From positions 310,001 to 374,000 of the forward strand of contig NZ_JARVCO010000007.1 in the NCBI RefSeq assembly GCF_034531395.1: a stretch of 64,000 nt of DNA. The letters run 5' to 3'. How positions within the stretch are numbered: the stretch's first letter is position 1; every line of letters begins with the position of its first letter. This document shows, piece after piece, positions 52,131-60,672 of this stretch. Source of the DNA: Pontiella agarivorans. Its GTDB lineage: Bacteria > Verrucomicrobiota > Kiritimatiellia > Kiritimatiellales > Pontiellaceae. Both the position numbers and the translations under genes were made by a program. The notes beneath the pieces were generated by a model, which saw only the letters and a list, made by a program, of their open reading frames with translations, was not told the origin of the DNA and did not search any database.

Positions 52131-53471
52131 ATGGCTGAAAAGCGCCAAATCTATTCCGTGTCCGACATCAACCGCAAAGCGCGGATGGTGCTGGAGTCGG
52201 CCATGGGCGAGCTGTGGGTCGAGGGCGAGCTTTCGCGCGTGACAATCCATTCCAGCGGGCACTGGTATTTTACGCTGAAGGATGCGGGCGCGGCGGTTTC
52301 GTGCGCCATGTTTGCGCGGGATAATGCGGGCGTTGCATTCCGTCCGAAAGACGGCATGCAGGTGCAGATGCTGGCGCGGCCGAGTCTGTACGAAGCGAGC
52401 GGGCGGTATCAGCTGATTGCTTCGGAAATGGAGGAGGCCGGAAAGGGCAACCTTCAGGAGCAGTTTGAAAAGCTGAAAGCCAAACTCGATGCCGAGGGGC
52501 TGTTTTCCAGAGATCGGAAAAAACCGCTGCCGCTGCTGCCGAAAAAAATCGGCGTCGTTACGTCGCCCACCGGGGCGGCGATCCGCGACATCATCAATGT
52601 GCTGACGCGCCGGTTTCCGAATATTGAAATATTGCTGGCTCCGGTGACGGTTCAGGGGCCGGCGGCTGCGAAGAGCATTGCCAATGCGATCAACTATTTG
52701 AATAAGCGGAATGTAAAGCAGCCGATTGATGTGCTGATTGTCGGGCGCGGGGGCGGGTCGATTGAGGATCTCTGGGCGTTCAACGAGGAAGTGGTGGCGC
52801 GGGCGATTGCGGAGTCGGAAATTCCGGTGATTTCGGCGGTGGGGCACGAGATTGATTTTACGATTGCGGATTTTACGGCGGATGTGCGGGCGCCGACCCC
52901 TTCGGCGGCGGCGGAGCTGGCCGTGCGGGAAAAGGGGGATCTGGAGGATGAGGTTTCACTCTATCAGCGTCGGTTGAATGAGAGCCTGGTGCGGATGCAG
53001 AGGGATTTCCAGCTGCGGCTGAACCGGGCGGCGCATTCGTATGTGTTCCGGGAGCCGGCGGTGCTGGTGAAGCAGTATCGACAGAAAATTTTATCGCTGG
53101 AAATGCGGATGGGGGATCTGCTGAAGCTGGAATCGCAAACAATTTTCCAGCGGCTGGAACGTTCGTCTACGCGTATGGAGTATCTGCTGGAGTCGGGCGT
53201 GCTGCAGGCGCATCAGCGGGTGGACGAGCTGAGCCTGCTGATGCGGCATGAAATGGAGCGCAAGGCGGAGCGGAGCAGACAGCGGTTCCAATCGCTGGAA
53301 AGCCAGTTGCGCATGCTGAATCCGATGGCGGTGCTGGGGCGGGGATACAGCTTGACGCGCCGACCGGACGGGTCGGTGGTGCGCTCGGCGGAAGATGTGA
53401 AAAAAGGGGATGCCCTGATTACGGCGCTGGCGGATGGAAAAGTGGTTTCCAAGGTGACGGAAAAAGAGTAA
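52131..53471 (+). CDS. xseA: Exodeoxyribonuclease VII large subunit
   Basis: XseA is the catalytic subunit of the single-strand-specific exonuclease VII. The 446 residues have the N-terminal OB-fold (YSVSDINRKARMVLESAMGE, WVEGELSRVTIHSSGHWYFT), the nuclease domain (IGVVTSPTGAAIRDIINVL, VLIVGRGGGSIEDLWAFNEE, SAVGHEIDFTIADF) and a long helical C-terminal part (about 270-400). Two palindromes (53145-53159 and 53286-53300) encode FQRLE and FQSLE in the helical part. It is 2 bp after ymdB and precedes xseB by 22 bp. Confidence 0.97.
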   Translation: MAEKRQIYSVSDINRKARMVLESAMGELWVEGELSRVTIHSSGHWYFTLKDAGAAVSCAMFARDNAGVAFRPKDGMQVQMLARPSLYEASGRYQLIASEMEEAGKGNLQEQFEKLKAKLDAEGLFSRDRKKPLPLLPKKIGVVTSPTGAAIRDIINVLTRRFPNIEILLAPVTVQGPAAAKSIANAINYLNKRNVKQPIDVLIVGRGGGSIEDLWAFNEEVVARAIAESEIPVISAVGHEIDFTIADFTADVRAPTPSAAAELAVREKGDLEDEVSLYQRRLNESLVRMQRDFQLRLNRAAHSYVFREPAVLVKQYRQKILSLEMRMGDLLKLESQTIFQRLERSSTRMEYLLESGVLQAHQRVDELSLLMRHEMERKAERSRQRFQSLESQLRMLNPMAVLGRGYSLTRRPDGSVVRSAEDVKKGDALITALADGKVVSKVTEKE

Positions 53472-53493
53472 GGAACGCGTTCGGAGATAAATT

Positions 53494-53727
53494 ATGGCGG
53501 AAAAGAAAAGCGTAGATTTTGAGCAATCGCTGGAGCGGCTGGAGGAACTGGTTGACCAGATGGAAAGCGGCGAGCTGAGTCTGGAGGCGATGATTAAACA
53601 TTTTGAAGAGGGCTCGAAGCTGGTTGAGGTCTGTACTCAAAAGCTGAATGAGGTTGAACAGAAGATTGAAAAACTTGTGAAAAAGGATGGCGAACTGCAA
53701 GAGGTGCCGTTTGAGGTGGAAGGGTAG
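53494..53727 (+). CDS. xseB: Exodeoxyribonuclease VII small subunit
   Basis: This 77-residue protein matches XseB, which forms a helical hairpin bound to the XseA C-terminal helices. The family pattern is plain: DFEQSLERLEELVDQMESGE followed by LSLEAMIKHFEEGSKLVEVC and a terminal acidic helix. GGAG lies 7 nt before the start. Its stop TAG is followed at once by the ATG of the HtrA-like gene. Confidence 0.95.
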   Translation: MAEKKSVDFEQSLERLEELVDQMESGELSLEAMIKHFEEGSKLVEVCTQKLNEVEQKIEKLVKKDGELQEVPFEVEG

Positions 53728-54888
53728 ATGGATCGTCGACGAATTATTCTGATCGTTTTTTGTATCCTGATGGTGACAGGGGCCCTGATTTCGGCGCTGA
53801 ATCGCCAGCGGGCTTCCGAGGAGCCGGCACATCGCCGGACGGATATTCCGACTTCGCATTTTACTCCTCGTCAGCGTCCGGTTTCGGCGCATAATCCGGC
53901 GAGGGCGTACAGCGACGCTATTGCTAATGCCATTGATAAGGTGATGCCTTCGGTGGTGGTGATTCGTACGCAGAATCTGACCCTGAAACGGGAGCGGGTT
54001 GCTCTGGATCCTTTTGGAATTTACCAGGGGTATAGAAATATTGAAGAGCACAACAAAGGAGAGGGCTCGGGCGTTATTATCGACGAGGTGGGTCATGTGC
54101 TGACCAGCTGGCATGTCATTGAAAATGCCGTGGGCGGTGAGGTGGTTCTGAACGATGGAACCCGCATGAGTGCTGTGGTGGTCGGACATGATGTGGCTAC
54201 TGATCTGGCGGTGCTGAAAATCAAAGATGCCGGAAGCGACTGTCCGGCGGTGGAATTCGGCGATTCGGATCGCGTGCGTGTAGGTGAAGTGGCTATTGCC
54301 ATCGGCTCGCCGTTCAGCCTGCAACGGACGGCAACGGTCGGCTATGTGAGTTCCAAGGGCCGGAAAGTGGATATTCTGCCTTATGAGGATTTTATTCAGA
54401 CGGATGCCGCGATTAATGAAGGGAACAGTGGCGGTCCGCTGGTGGATGTGGACGGCCGCATGATCGGCATCAATACGGCGAAGAAAACCGACGATCAGCA
54501 AAAGGGCGTTGGCATTGCTTTTGCGGTTCCTTCGAATCTGGCAATGGTGGTGGCGAAATCGATTATTGAAACCGGGAAACATGAATGGCCGTGGATCGGA
54601 GTGACCTTTAAAAATAAAGATCAGGTTTACCGTGATGAAATGTATGGCGGAACCGGGGCCTATATTGATCAGGTCTGGAATGATACGCCGGCTTCACGGG
54701 CAGAACTGGTGCCCGGAACGTCGGTATTGGCGGTGGATGGCCGGAAAGTGGAAAGCGTTGAGGATATTGAACGGATCATTTTCAGCAAATCGGTAGGGGA
54801 TACGGTGCGTTTTACGCTGGAATATGAAGAAGGGCAGTTCGATGTTGAACTGCCCCTCGAGAAGTTTCCAGGTTCACTGTTTAACTAA
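53728..54888 (+). CDS. HtrA/DegP-like serine protease with one PDZ domain
   Basis: This 386-residue protein has an N-terminal membrane anchor (about residues 6-24), a linker, a trypsin-fold protease domain (about 70-275) and one PDZ domain (about 285-380). The catalytic triad is visible: His in LTSWHVIE, Asp in VATDLAVLK and Ser in EGNSGGPLV. HtrA proteases of this type (one PDZ, anchored) act in envelope protein quality control, like DegS. Its ATG touches the xseB stop, so it is co-translated with exonuclease VII. Its 3' end overlaps the convergent gene at 54885 by 4 bp. Confidence 0.93.
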   Translation: MDRRRIILIVFCILMVTGALISALNRQRASEEPAHRRTDIPTSHFTPRQRPVSAHNPARAYSDAIANAIDKVMPSVVVIRTQNLTLKRERVALDPFGIYQGYRNIEEHNKGEGSGVIIDEVGHVLTSWHVIENAVGGEVVLNDGTRMSAVVVGHDVATDLAVLKIKDAGSDCPAVEFGDSDRVRVGEVAIAIGSPFSLQRTATVGYVSSKGRKVDILPYEDFIQTDAAINEGNSGGPLVDVDGRMIGINTAKKTDDQQKGVGIAFAVPSNLAMVVAKSIIETGKHEWPWIGVTFKNKDQVYRDEMYGGTGAYIDQVWNDTPASRAELVPGTSVLAVDGRKVESVEDIERIIFSKSVGDTVRFTLEYEEGQFDVELPLEKFPGSLFN

Positions 54889-56102
54889 TCTTCGCGCAGT
54901 CCGCGTACTACGGCCTGATCAAACCCCAGCGGTTCCAGGAATTCGGTCATCAGCCATTCCGGCGGTGTATTGCCGAGTTCGGCTTTCATGCAGAATTCGG
55001 TATAGGCATTCCACGCGTCCCGATGGGCGAGCAGCGGGGGCAGTGCGCTGCGAGCACTGGTGCCCTCCGTGATGGCCGCCGATATCCATTGCTGGGCCTC
55101 GGCATTGCGGACATATTTTTCGAGTTGCTTCATGCTCATTTGATCAGGACGGATGCCGGCCAGTTTCCGCACCATGGCCTGTTGGGGAGCGGTCAGTTCC
55201 GCCGGATAGCTGAAGTGGCGATACGCCTGCGCGGCCTGCCCGAACCCGTTTTCTTCAAAGAACGAGATTCGTTTATTTGTCCGTTCCGCAGGATCGCTCC
55301 AGGCTTTGCCGAGATAGATCACCTCGGTGAGCCCGGAGGAGAATCCGGCCATCCAGCCCAGCTTCCCGTTTTCAACATCCTGTGGAAGCGTGAACACACT
55401 GTGCCCAATCATAATGCGGTGCCGGTCATCGTCGGACTCAAGCACTTCAATGAAGATTTTGGTGCGGGCATCCAGATAATCTTTCGCTGCCCGTCGCGGA
55501 TAGAGCTGGTTGCCGAAAACCGGCCACGCGAGCGCCAGCGTTCGGAGCGCAAGATCGTTGTCCGGTTCGGCAATATAGTCGTTTTCCGCACCACTCTCGA
55601 TCAGGATCTCTTTGTGGGAAAACTTCGGCAGCAGCAGCGAGGTGGGCTGTCCGTTCACGAGAAACGAACCCGGCTCAATTCCGGCTGCCAGCTGAAGAAA
55701 GTTATAGGCCCCTAGATCGGCCTGTCCAAGGAATGACTGCCCCTCCTTCGCGGAAACGGTCTGACCGTCTTTGACGACGGTTGTCGCGAGAGCGGAAGAA
55801 GGACTGAAGAGGTGCACCATGACGAACGGCTTATTGCCATACAGCGCACGCTCCATGGAAAGGCGGGGCGATTCGGTTTGGGAATAATCGGCCTGCTCTG
55901 CCTGAAGGTAGAGCCATGGACGGGTTGCGCCGCCGCTGAAGTGATTCGGCTCGATGTAGACATTGAGCTGTTCCACGACGTTGAGCGCAAGCACTACCAC
56001 GAGGGTGATCAGCACGATGACCGTGCAGAGCACCATGTCCGAGAAGGACTCGTAGATGCCCTCGCTGTCGGAGGGCGTTTCGTGACGGACGGACGCACGC
56101 AT
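54885..56102 (-). CDS. Membrane partner of the MotA/ExbB-type channel, with unknown periplasmic domain
   Basis: This 405-residue protein has a short cytoplasmic N-terminus, one membrane helix (about residues 22-44, SDMVLCTVIVLITLVVVLAL) with an Asp (Asp22) at its start, the place of the proton-carrying Asp in MotB, ExbD and ZorB. The remaining 360 residues are outside the cytoplasm. They do not resemble the OmpA-like peptidoglycan-binding domain of MotB or ZorB, and I cannot assign a family. The ATG overlaps the stop of the upstream channel gene (TAATG), so the two are coupled. Function is inferred from this arrangement only. Confidence 0.72.
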   Translation of the reverse strand: MRASVRHETPSDSEGIYESFSDMVLCTVIVLITLVVVLALNVVEQLNVYIEPNHFSGGATRPWLYLQAEQADYSQTESPRLSMERALYGNKPFVMVHLFSPSSALATTVVKDGQTVSAKEGQSFLGQADLGAYNFLQLAAGIEPGSFLVNGQPTSLLLPKFSHKEILIESGAENDYIAEPDNDLALRTLALAWPVFGNQLYPRRAAKDYLDARTKIFIEVLESDDDRHRIMIGHSVFTLPQDVENGKLGWMAGFSSGLTEVIYLGKAWSDPAERTNKRISFFEENGFGQAAQAYRHFSYPAELTAPQQAMVRKLAGIRPDQMSMKQLEKYVRNAEAQQWISAAITEGTSARSALPPLLAHRDAWNAYTEFCMKAELGNTPPEWLMTEFLEPLGFDQAVVRGLRED

Positions 56103-57472
56103 TATGCCACCTTCTGGTTTTCGTCTTCAGCGGTGTTGTTGGCTGCTGAAACTTTGGTGCTCAGGAACTGCTGGATGGAATCCGCCGCTATGGAAAGATG
56201 GCCGGCAATCTGTGTGGCTTCCGCATCCAGCTTGGCTTTATTCATCGTCACCAGTTCTCCGGTGACCTCACAAACGGCGGCGTGCAGTTTGCCGACCGCA
56301 TCATTTAATTCCAGTGCTGTTCCGTCTACCGAAAGTTTAAAGTCTGCGAGAGAGCCGGAAACGGTATCGCCGGCCTGCTGAACGGATGCACTGAGCCCAT
56401 TGAAAGAGGTATCCACGTTAACGCCGGAATCCGCCAGAGTGGTATTCAGGGTACCGAAGGATTCTTCCAGCGCTTCGCCGGAACGTACAATGGCGTCGTT
56501 TACGGTTCCGATGGATTCGCGCACACCGTTTCCGGCTTCGGAAATCATCGTGTTGTATCCGGCGAGTGACTCTTCGATTGTCGTGCCGAAAGTGCCCATT
56601 TGTTCTGTCATGCCGGTGACCGCTTCTCTGGTGGCGGTCATCGCGTGATCTCCGACTTCAACAATAGAACTGCGGAAGGCCGCCATGGTGTCTTGAATGG
56701 ATTCTGAGATGCGGCCGGTCAGGGCATTGATTTCGAACTGCATGCTTTCGAAGCTGGCAATCAGCTTGGTGACCTGCTGATTCATGGCTTCTTCATTGCT
56801 TTCCAGTTTAACCACGAGGTTTGCATCGGCATATTCAGCGGCTTCGGAACAGAGTTCAGATAGTGAATTCAGTTGGGAAACGGCTACAGCCCGCAGAATC
56901 AGGCCGGCGAGCGCCCCGAAGAATGTTGTGTAGAACGCGGTGCCCATACCGGCAAAAGTCAGGCGCATGGCATCCATCATGCCGTTCTTGGACAGGCCGA
57001 TGTTTTCGACCATCGAACCCAGACCTGAGATCGACATAATCAGACCAACCACGGTGCCGAGCAGCCCCATCGAAATGACCAGCGCAGCCATAATGGATAC
57101 GGAGCGCACGCGCGAATTGTGTTTGGAATGATAGGTGTCTATTACCGTGTGAATGTTAACGGTTTCCTTTTTTTCCTTGTAGTCAGCCAGGCGCTGGAAA
57201 ACCGATGTGATATCGTTCCGGTCTGCTGACTGCGGCAATGTATTGGTTTTGCAGATGTGGGCCAGAACGCCCCATTCGTCATGCAGTTTCTTTGCGGAAA
57301 GGAACGAAACAACCAGGCCTGCAAGAAACAGGGCGGTAATCACATAACTCATTCCGGTTTTATCCGCGGCGAATCCGGCCAGCAGGTGGCTACGGGTCAC
57401 GGTGCCCATCACGAGCGACAGGCCGACGGCCCATACGCTCCATGATACCAATGGTGTCATCTTTGTTTTCAT
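56102..57472 (-). CDS. MotA/TolQ/ExbB-family proton-channel protein with long helical tail
   Basis: The start at 57472 gives 456 residues. Four membrane segments are visible (about 8-25, 41-60, 124-150 and 171-199). The last two carry the family motifs SMGLLGTVVGLIMSISG and GMGTAFYTTFFGALAGL. The rest (about 200-456) is a long, mostly helical, Thr/Ser/Glu-rich cytoplasmic tail with repeated T.I.ES.. patterns. This layout, a MotA/ExbB core plus a long tail and an Asp-bearing partner, is like ZorA of the Zorya defence system and other rotary-motor-like pairs, but ZorC/ZorD/ZorE are absent. It is encoded divergently from rsmB. Confidence 0.8.
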   Translation of the reverse strand: MKTKMTPLVSWSVWAVGLSLVMGTVTRSHLLAGFAADKTGMSYVITALFLAGLVVSFLSAKKLHDEWGVLAHICKTNTLPQSADRNDITSVFQRLADYKEKKETVNIHTVIDTYHSKHNSRVRSVSIMAALVISMGLLGTVVGLIMSISGLGSMVENIGLSKNGMMDAMRLTFAGMGTAFYTTFFGALAGLILRAVAVSQLNSLSELCSEAAEYADANLVVKLESNEEAMNQQVTKLIASFESMQFEINALTGRISESIQDTMAAFRSSIVEVGDHAMTATREAVTGMTEQMGTFGTTIEESLAGYNTMISEAGNGVRESIGTVNDAIVRSGEALEESFGTLNTTLADSGVNVDTSFNGLSASVQQAGDTVSGSLADFKLSVDGTALELNDAVGKLHAAVCEVTGELVTMNKAKLDAEATQIAGHLSIAADSIQQFLSTKVSAANNTAEDENQKVA

Positions 57473-57647
57473 GTCAACAAGTGCTCCCTTTACGGTTTTT
57501 ATTTGAGTTTTTGGGTATTGCAATGCAACAAATTGAAGCATTTCATGTGCCATTGATTGTCAGAACTTTGTTTATATTTCAAAGAGTATAGGCTTTACGG
57601 GGGGGCCTGTTGCCACGGAAAAGGTCTGATCCGCATATTGCGGGGCT

Positions 57648-57662
57648 TTCCAACGATTGGAA
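57648..57662. repeat. TTCCA-N5-TGGAA palindrome in the rsmB upstream region
   Basis: An exact copy of the dispersed palindrome, 36 bp before the rsmB start, in the region shared with the divergent channel gene. Two more copies or near-copies lie inside the first 170 bp of rsmB. Confidence 0.8.
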
Positions 57663-57698
57663 ATTCGGTAGAGTGCGTACGCTTTTCAGGAAAAATTT

Positions 57699-58970
57699 AT
57701 GAAAAAACAAAAAAACAGCCGTCTCATCGCCGCAGAAATCGTCTTCCAATGGTTGGAACATCAGGATTTCCCAGACCGCAGTCTCGCAAAACTGAAGCAG
57801 GATCATGCCTTTATTCTCGAAGTGGTCAACGGGGTCGTACGCAACCGTCTCAAGCTCCAATGGCTGGAAACGAAGTGGGTTAAAAATGAACCGAAACTCA
57901 TATTCAAAGCCATTCTATGGGTTGGGCTCTACCAAATTCTTTTTATGAAAGTGGAAGACTATGCCGCCATCAACGAAACCGTACAGGCCGCCAAAGAGCG
58001 CCCCGGCGGGCTTGGTCCGGCGAAGCTGATCAATGCCATACTCCGCCGGGCCCAGCGTGAAAAAGACGACCTTTTCAAATCTCTGGAAAGTCAGCCCGAC
58101 TACATTCGCCTTTCACATCCTGAATTTCTAATGGAGCGCTGGAAAAAGACCTATGGCGAGGCCGATGCGGTTGCGCTGGCCGAATGGAACAATGAACCGC
58201 CTTCCACCATACTGCGGATTGAGCAGAGTGCGGTCGATGCCGCCGAGTTTATTGATAAATTGCGTGAGGCGGACATTGAACCGCTCTTGCACCCTTATTC
58301 CGACAAAGAGATTTTTCTGGTGCTGCCTCGCGGTATTCCCGTGAAAAAAGTGCCCGGTTACGATGAGGGCTGGTTTACTGTGCAGGATCCGGCCACGTCG
58401 GTTTCTGTGGATCTGCTTGCCCCGCGCCCCGGAGAAACGGTGCTCGATGCCTGTGCTGCGCCGGGTGGAAAAACCGCGATGATCGCCGGGCGGATGGACC
58501 GCCGCGGAGAACTGGTTGCAATGGATCTGCATGATGACCGCATTCGCGTTTTGGAAGAAAATAAAAAACGGCTTAAGCTCGATTGGATTGCAACGGTGAA
58601 GGGGGATGCCCGGAAACCGCAGGCTGTATTTTCCAATGACCGGAAATTCGATGCCATTCTGCTCGACGTGCCGTGTCTTAATACCGGCGTATTCAAACGC
58701 CGGGCTGATGCGCGCTGGCGTGTGACCGAAGAGCGTATTGAAACGATCACGAAACTGCAGTACGAAATTCTGACGGCCTGTTCTGAACTGCTGGCCGAAA
58801 AAGGGCGGCTGGTCTATAGCACCTGCAGCCTTGAACCCGAAGAGAATGAAGAGCTCGTCACCCGCTGGATCGCGAACCATTCCGGTTTCCGTCTTGTGAA
58901 AACCGGCAAGGCCTTCCCGCCTGACTCCGGAACCGATGGCGCCTTTGCGGCGCTTATTCGGAAAAAATAA
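57699..58970 (+). CDS. rsmB: 16S rRNA (cytosine-C5) methyltransferase RsmB
   Basis: This 423-residue enzyme has the RsmB layout: an N-terminal NusB-like RNA-binding domain (about 1-140, with KAILWVGLYQILFMKVEDYAA... in order) and a C-terminal Rossmann methyltransferase with motif I LDACAAPGGKTAMIAG, the catalytic motif ILLDVPCLNTGVFKRR, and the second Cys in STCSLEPEENEELV. E. coli RsmB methylates C967 of 16S rRNA. Palindromes at 57744-57758 (coding FQWLE) and a near copy at 57855 lie in the N-terminal part. The 3' end overlaps the convergent CinA-type gene by 17 bp. Confidence 0.92.
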   Translation: MKKQKNSRLIAAEIVFQWLEHQDFPDRSLAKLKQDHAFILEVVNGVVRNRLKLQWLETKWVKNEPKLIFKAILWVGLYQILFMKVEDYAAINETVQAAKERPGGLGPAKLINAILRRAQREKDDLFKSLESQPDYIRLSHPEFLMERWKKTYGEADAVALAEWNNEPPSTILRIEQSAVDAAEFIDKLREADIEPLLHPYSDKEIFLVLPRGIPVKKVPGYDEGWFTVQDPATSVSVDLLAPRPGETVLDACAAPGGKTAMIAGRMDRRGELVAMDLHDDRIRVLEENKKRLKLDWIATVKGDARKPQAVFSNDRKFDAILLDVPCLNTGVFKRRADARWRVTEERIETITKLQYEILTACSELLAEKGRLVYSTCSLEPEENEELVTRWIANHSGFRLVKTGKAFPPDSGTDGAFAALIRKK

Positions 58971-59715
58971 AATCAGCAAGAAGGGTACGCAGTTCCGCGA
59001 CGGCGGCGAGTACACGGTCTTCGTGATCGGCGGTGGAGGAGAGGCGGATTTTTACGCGGCCGTTGCCGGGGTAGAACCCTAGATCGACTTCCGGGGGCTG
59101 GAAATGTGCTTTTTCAAGAATCGTGACGATATCGGATTCTCCGATTCCCTGCGTACGGATAAAACGGATTACGAGCGGTTTAATGTCGGAATAACGCAAT
59201 TTGAGCCCGGGGAGAATTTCCTCGTTTAAAATCGCATTAAATTCGTTCGGAGGACCGGGCAGCACAAACAGGGTTTTTTCTTCGTCGGTTTCAATACGCT
59301 GGCCGGGAGCGTGGCCAACAGAATTATTAAGCACATCGGCCCCTTCGAGCACCTGCGCCTGGCGGGTGGCGGCGAGGGACATTTTACGGCCTTTGGTTTC
59401 GAAGGAGGTTTCAATTTTTTTGACGGTGGCGGAGTCGAGGATGATTTTACGCTGGAGCAGCTCGGCAAGGGCATCGCGCGTGATGTCGTCAATGGTGGGG
59501 CCGAGACCGCCGCTCACAAAGACCAGGTCAACCCGGGCGAGAGCCTCTTTTATTGCGCTTCCAATGGTTGGTATGTCGTCACCGATGGTGGTATCGCGCG
59601 AAAGGTGCAGCCCGATGGTTGAAAGTGCTGTTCCCAGGTCGCGTCCATGTGTGTTCAGGGTCTGGCCACTGAGCAGTTCGTTTCCGATCGATATAAGTTC
59701 CGCTTGAATGTGCAT
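58954..59715 (-). CDS. CinA-type (MoaB/MogA-fold) protein, COG1058
   Basis: This 253-residue protein is the N-terminal, competence/damage-inducible CinA domain without the PncC amidase domain. It shows AELISIGNELLSGQTLNTHG, the nucleotide-site motif VFVSGGLGPTIDDITRDALA, and VLPGPPNEFNAIL. Related stand-alone domains hydrolyse ADP-ribose or NMN-type compounds, so a nucleotide-recycling role is possible. The start at 59715 has GGAG 6 nt upstream. It is divergent from the pseudouridine synthase gene. A near-copy of the palindrome lies at 59559. Confidence 0.9.
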   Translation of the reverse strand: MHIQAELISIGNELLSGQTLNTHGRDLGTALSTIGLHLSRDTTIGDDIPTIGSAIKEALARVDLVFVSGGLGPTIDDITRDALAELLQRKIILDSATVKKIETSFETKGRKMSLAATRQAQVLEGADVLNNSVGHAPGQRIETDEEKTLFVLPGPPNEFNAILNEEILPGLKLRYSDIKPLVIRFIRTQGIGESDIVTILEKAHFQPPEVDLGFYPGNGRVKIRLSSTADHEDRVLAAVAELRTLLADFIFSE

Positions 59716-59751
59716 GAGGGTCTCCGCAAAATGAATGGATATCTTGAAGCT

Positions 59752-60672
59752 ATGGAAAACACGAATCAACACTCTTTAACAGTCGAAAGCACAGACGCAA
59801 AAAAGCGGCTGGATGCTTTTTTGTCGGCCAATGTGACGGCGCTGTCGCGTTCGCAGTGGAAAATGCTGATTGATCAGCAGCGGGTGCTGGTCAATGGGCA
59901 GCCTTGCAAACCGAATACCCGGTTGAAGCCGGGGGATGGGGTGACGTGGTCGGTTCCGGATCGGGCCCCGCTGGAGGCTGTGCCGGAGGATATTCCGCTG
60001 CATATTCTGTTTGAGGACGATGCGGTGCTGGTGTTGAACAAGCCGCCGGGCATGGTGGTGCATCCGGCGGTGGGCAATCCATCGGGCACCCTGTTGCACG
60101 GTTTGCTTTTTCACGATCCGGTTTTTCAGGCGCTGGAACGCGCCGGCATTGTGCATCGGCTGGATAAGGATACGAGCGGAGTGATGGTGGTGGCAAAGTC
60201 GGATAAGGCCATGCAGGAGATGCAGCGGCAGTTCAAGGCCCGGGAAACGGAAAAAGAGTATGTGGCGCTGGTTTGGGGCGAACCGCCGGGGAGCGGACGG
60301 GTTGAAACGCTGCTGGGCCGGCATCCGGTGCACCGTAAAAAGCAGGCGGTGCTGAAGGACCACGGACGCGAAGCGATTACGAATTTCCAATGTTTGGAAC
60401 AGTTTTCAGAGTGTGCCTGGCTGAAGATCGGAATTGAGACGGGCCGCACGCACCAGATTCGGGTGCATATGGCGCATCTGAAGCATCCGATTGTCGGCGA
60501 TACGGTTTATGGGCGGGCACACAGAGGGCGGCTGCCGGCTGAGCCGGAGCGGCAGATGCTGCATGCCGCGAAACTTTCTTTTAGTCATCCGGAATCCGGG
60601 AAAAGGCTTTCCTTCGAAGCGCCGTTGTTTGAAGATATGGAATCGTTGCTGGAAAAACTGCGGAATGGCTGA
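59752..60672 (+). CDS. RluA/RluD-family pseudouridine synthase
   Basis: This 306-residue enzyme isomerises specific uridines in rRNA. It has an N-terminal S4 RNA-binding domain (about 10-75: RLDAFLSANVTALSRSQWKM, VLVNGQPCKPN) and the catalytic domain with LNKPPGMVVHPA, the catalytic Asp in IVHRLDKDTSGVM, and IETGRTHQIRVHMAHL. The build is that of RluD. The start is at 59752 (weak site) or 59731. A palindrome at 60385-60399 encodes FQCLE. It overlaps the uracil-DNA glycosylase gene by 8 bp. Confidence 0.93.
   Translation: MENTNQHSLTVESTDAKKRLDAFLSANVTALSRSQWKMLIDQQRVLVNGQPCKPNTRLKPGDGVTWSVPDRAPLEAVPEDIPLHILFEDDAVLVLNKPPGMVVHPAVGNPSGTLLHGLLFHDPVFQALERAGIVHRLDKDTSGVMVVAKSDKAMQEMQRQFKARETEKEYVALVWGEPPGSGRVETLLGRHPVHRKKQAVLKDHGREAITNFQCLEQFSECAWLKIGIETGRTHQIRVHMAHLKHPIVGDTVYGRAHRGRLPAEPERQMLHAAKLSFSHPESGKRLSFEAPLFEDMESLLEKLRNG

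Noticed and set aside
56102-57472. Methyl-accepting chemotaxis protein
   Set aside because: The tail has chemoreceptor-like helical repeats, but the membrane motifs are those of MotA/TolQ/ExbB and the signalling hairpin motif of chemoreceptors is absent.
54885-57472. Complete Zorya defence system
   Set aside because: No ZorC, ZorD or ZorE gene is adjacent, and the partner lacks the peptidoglycan-binding domain of ZorB.
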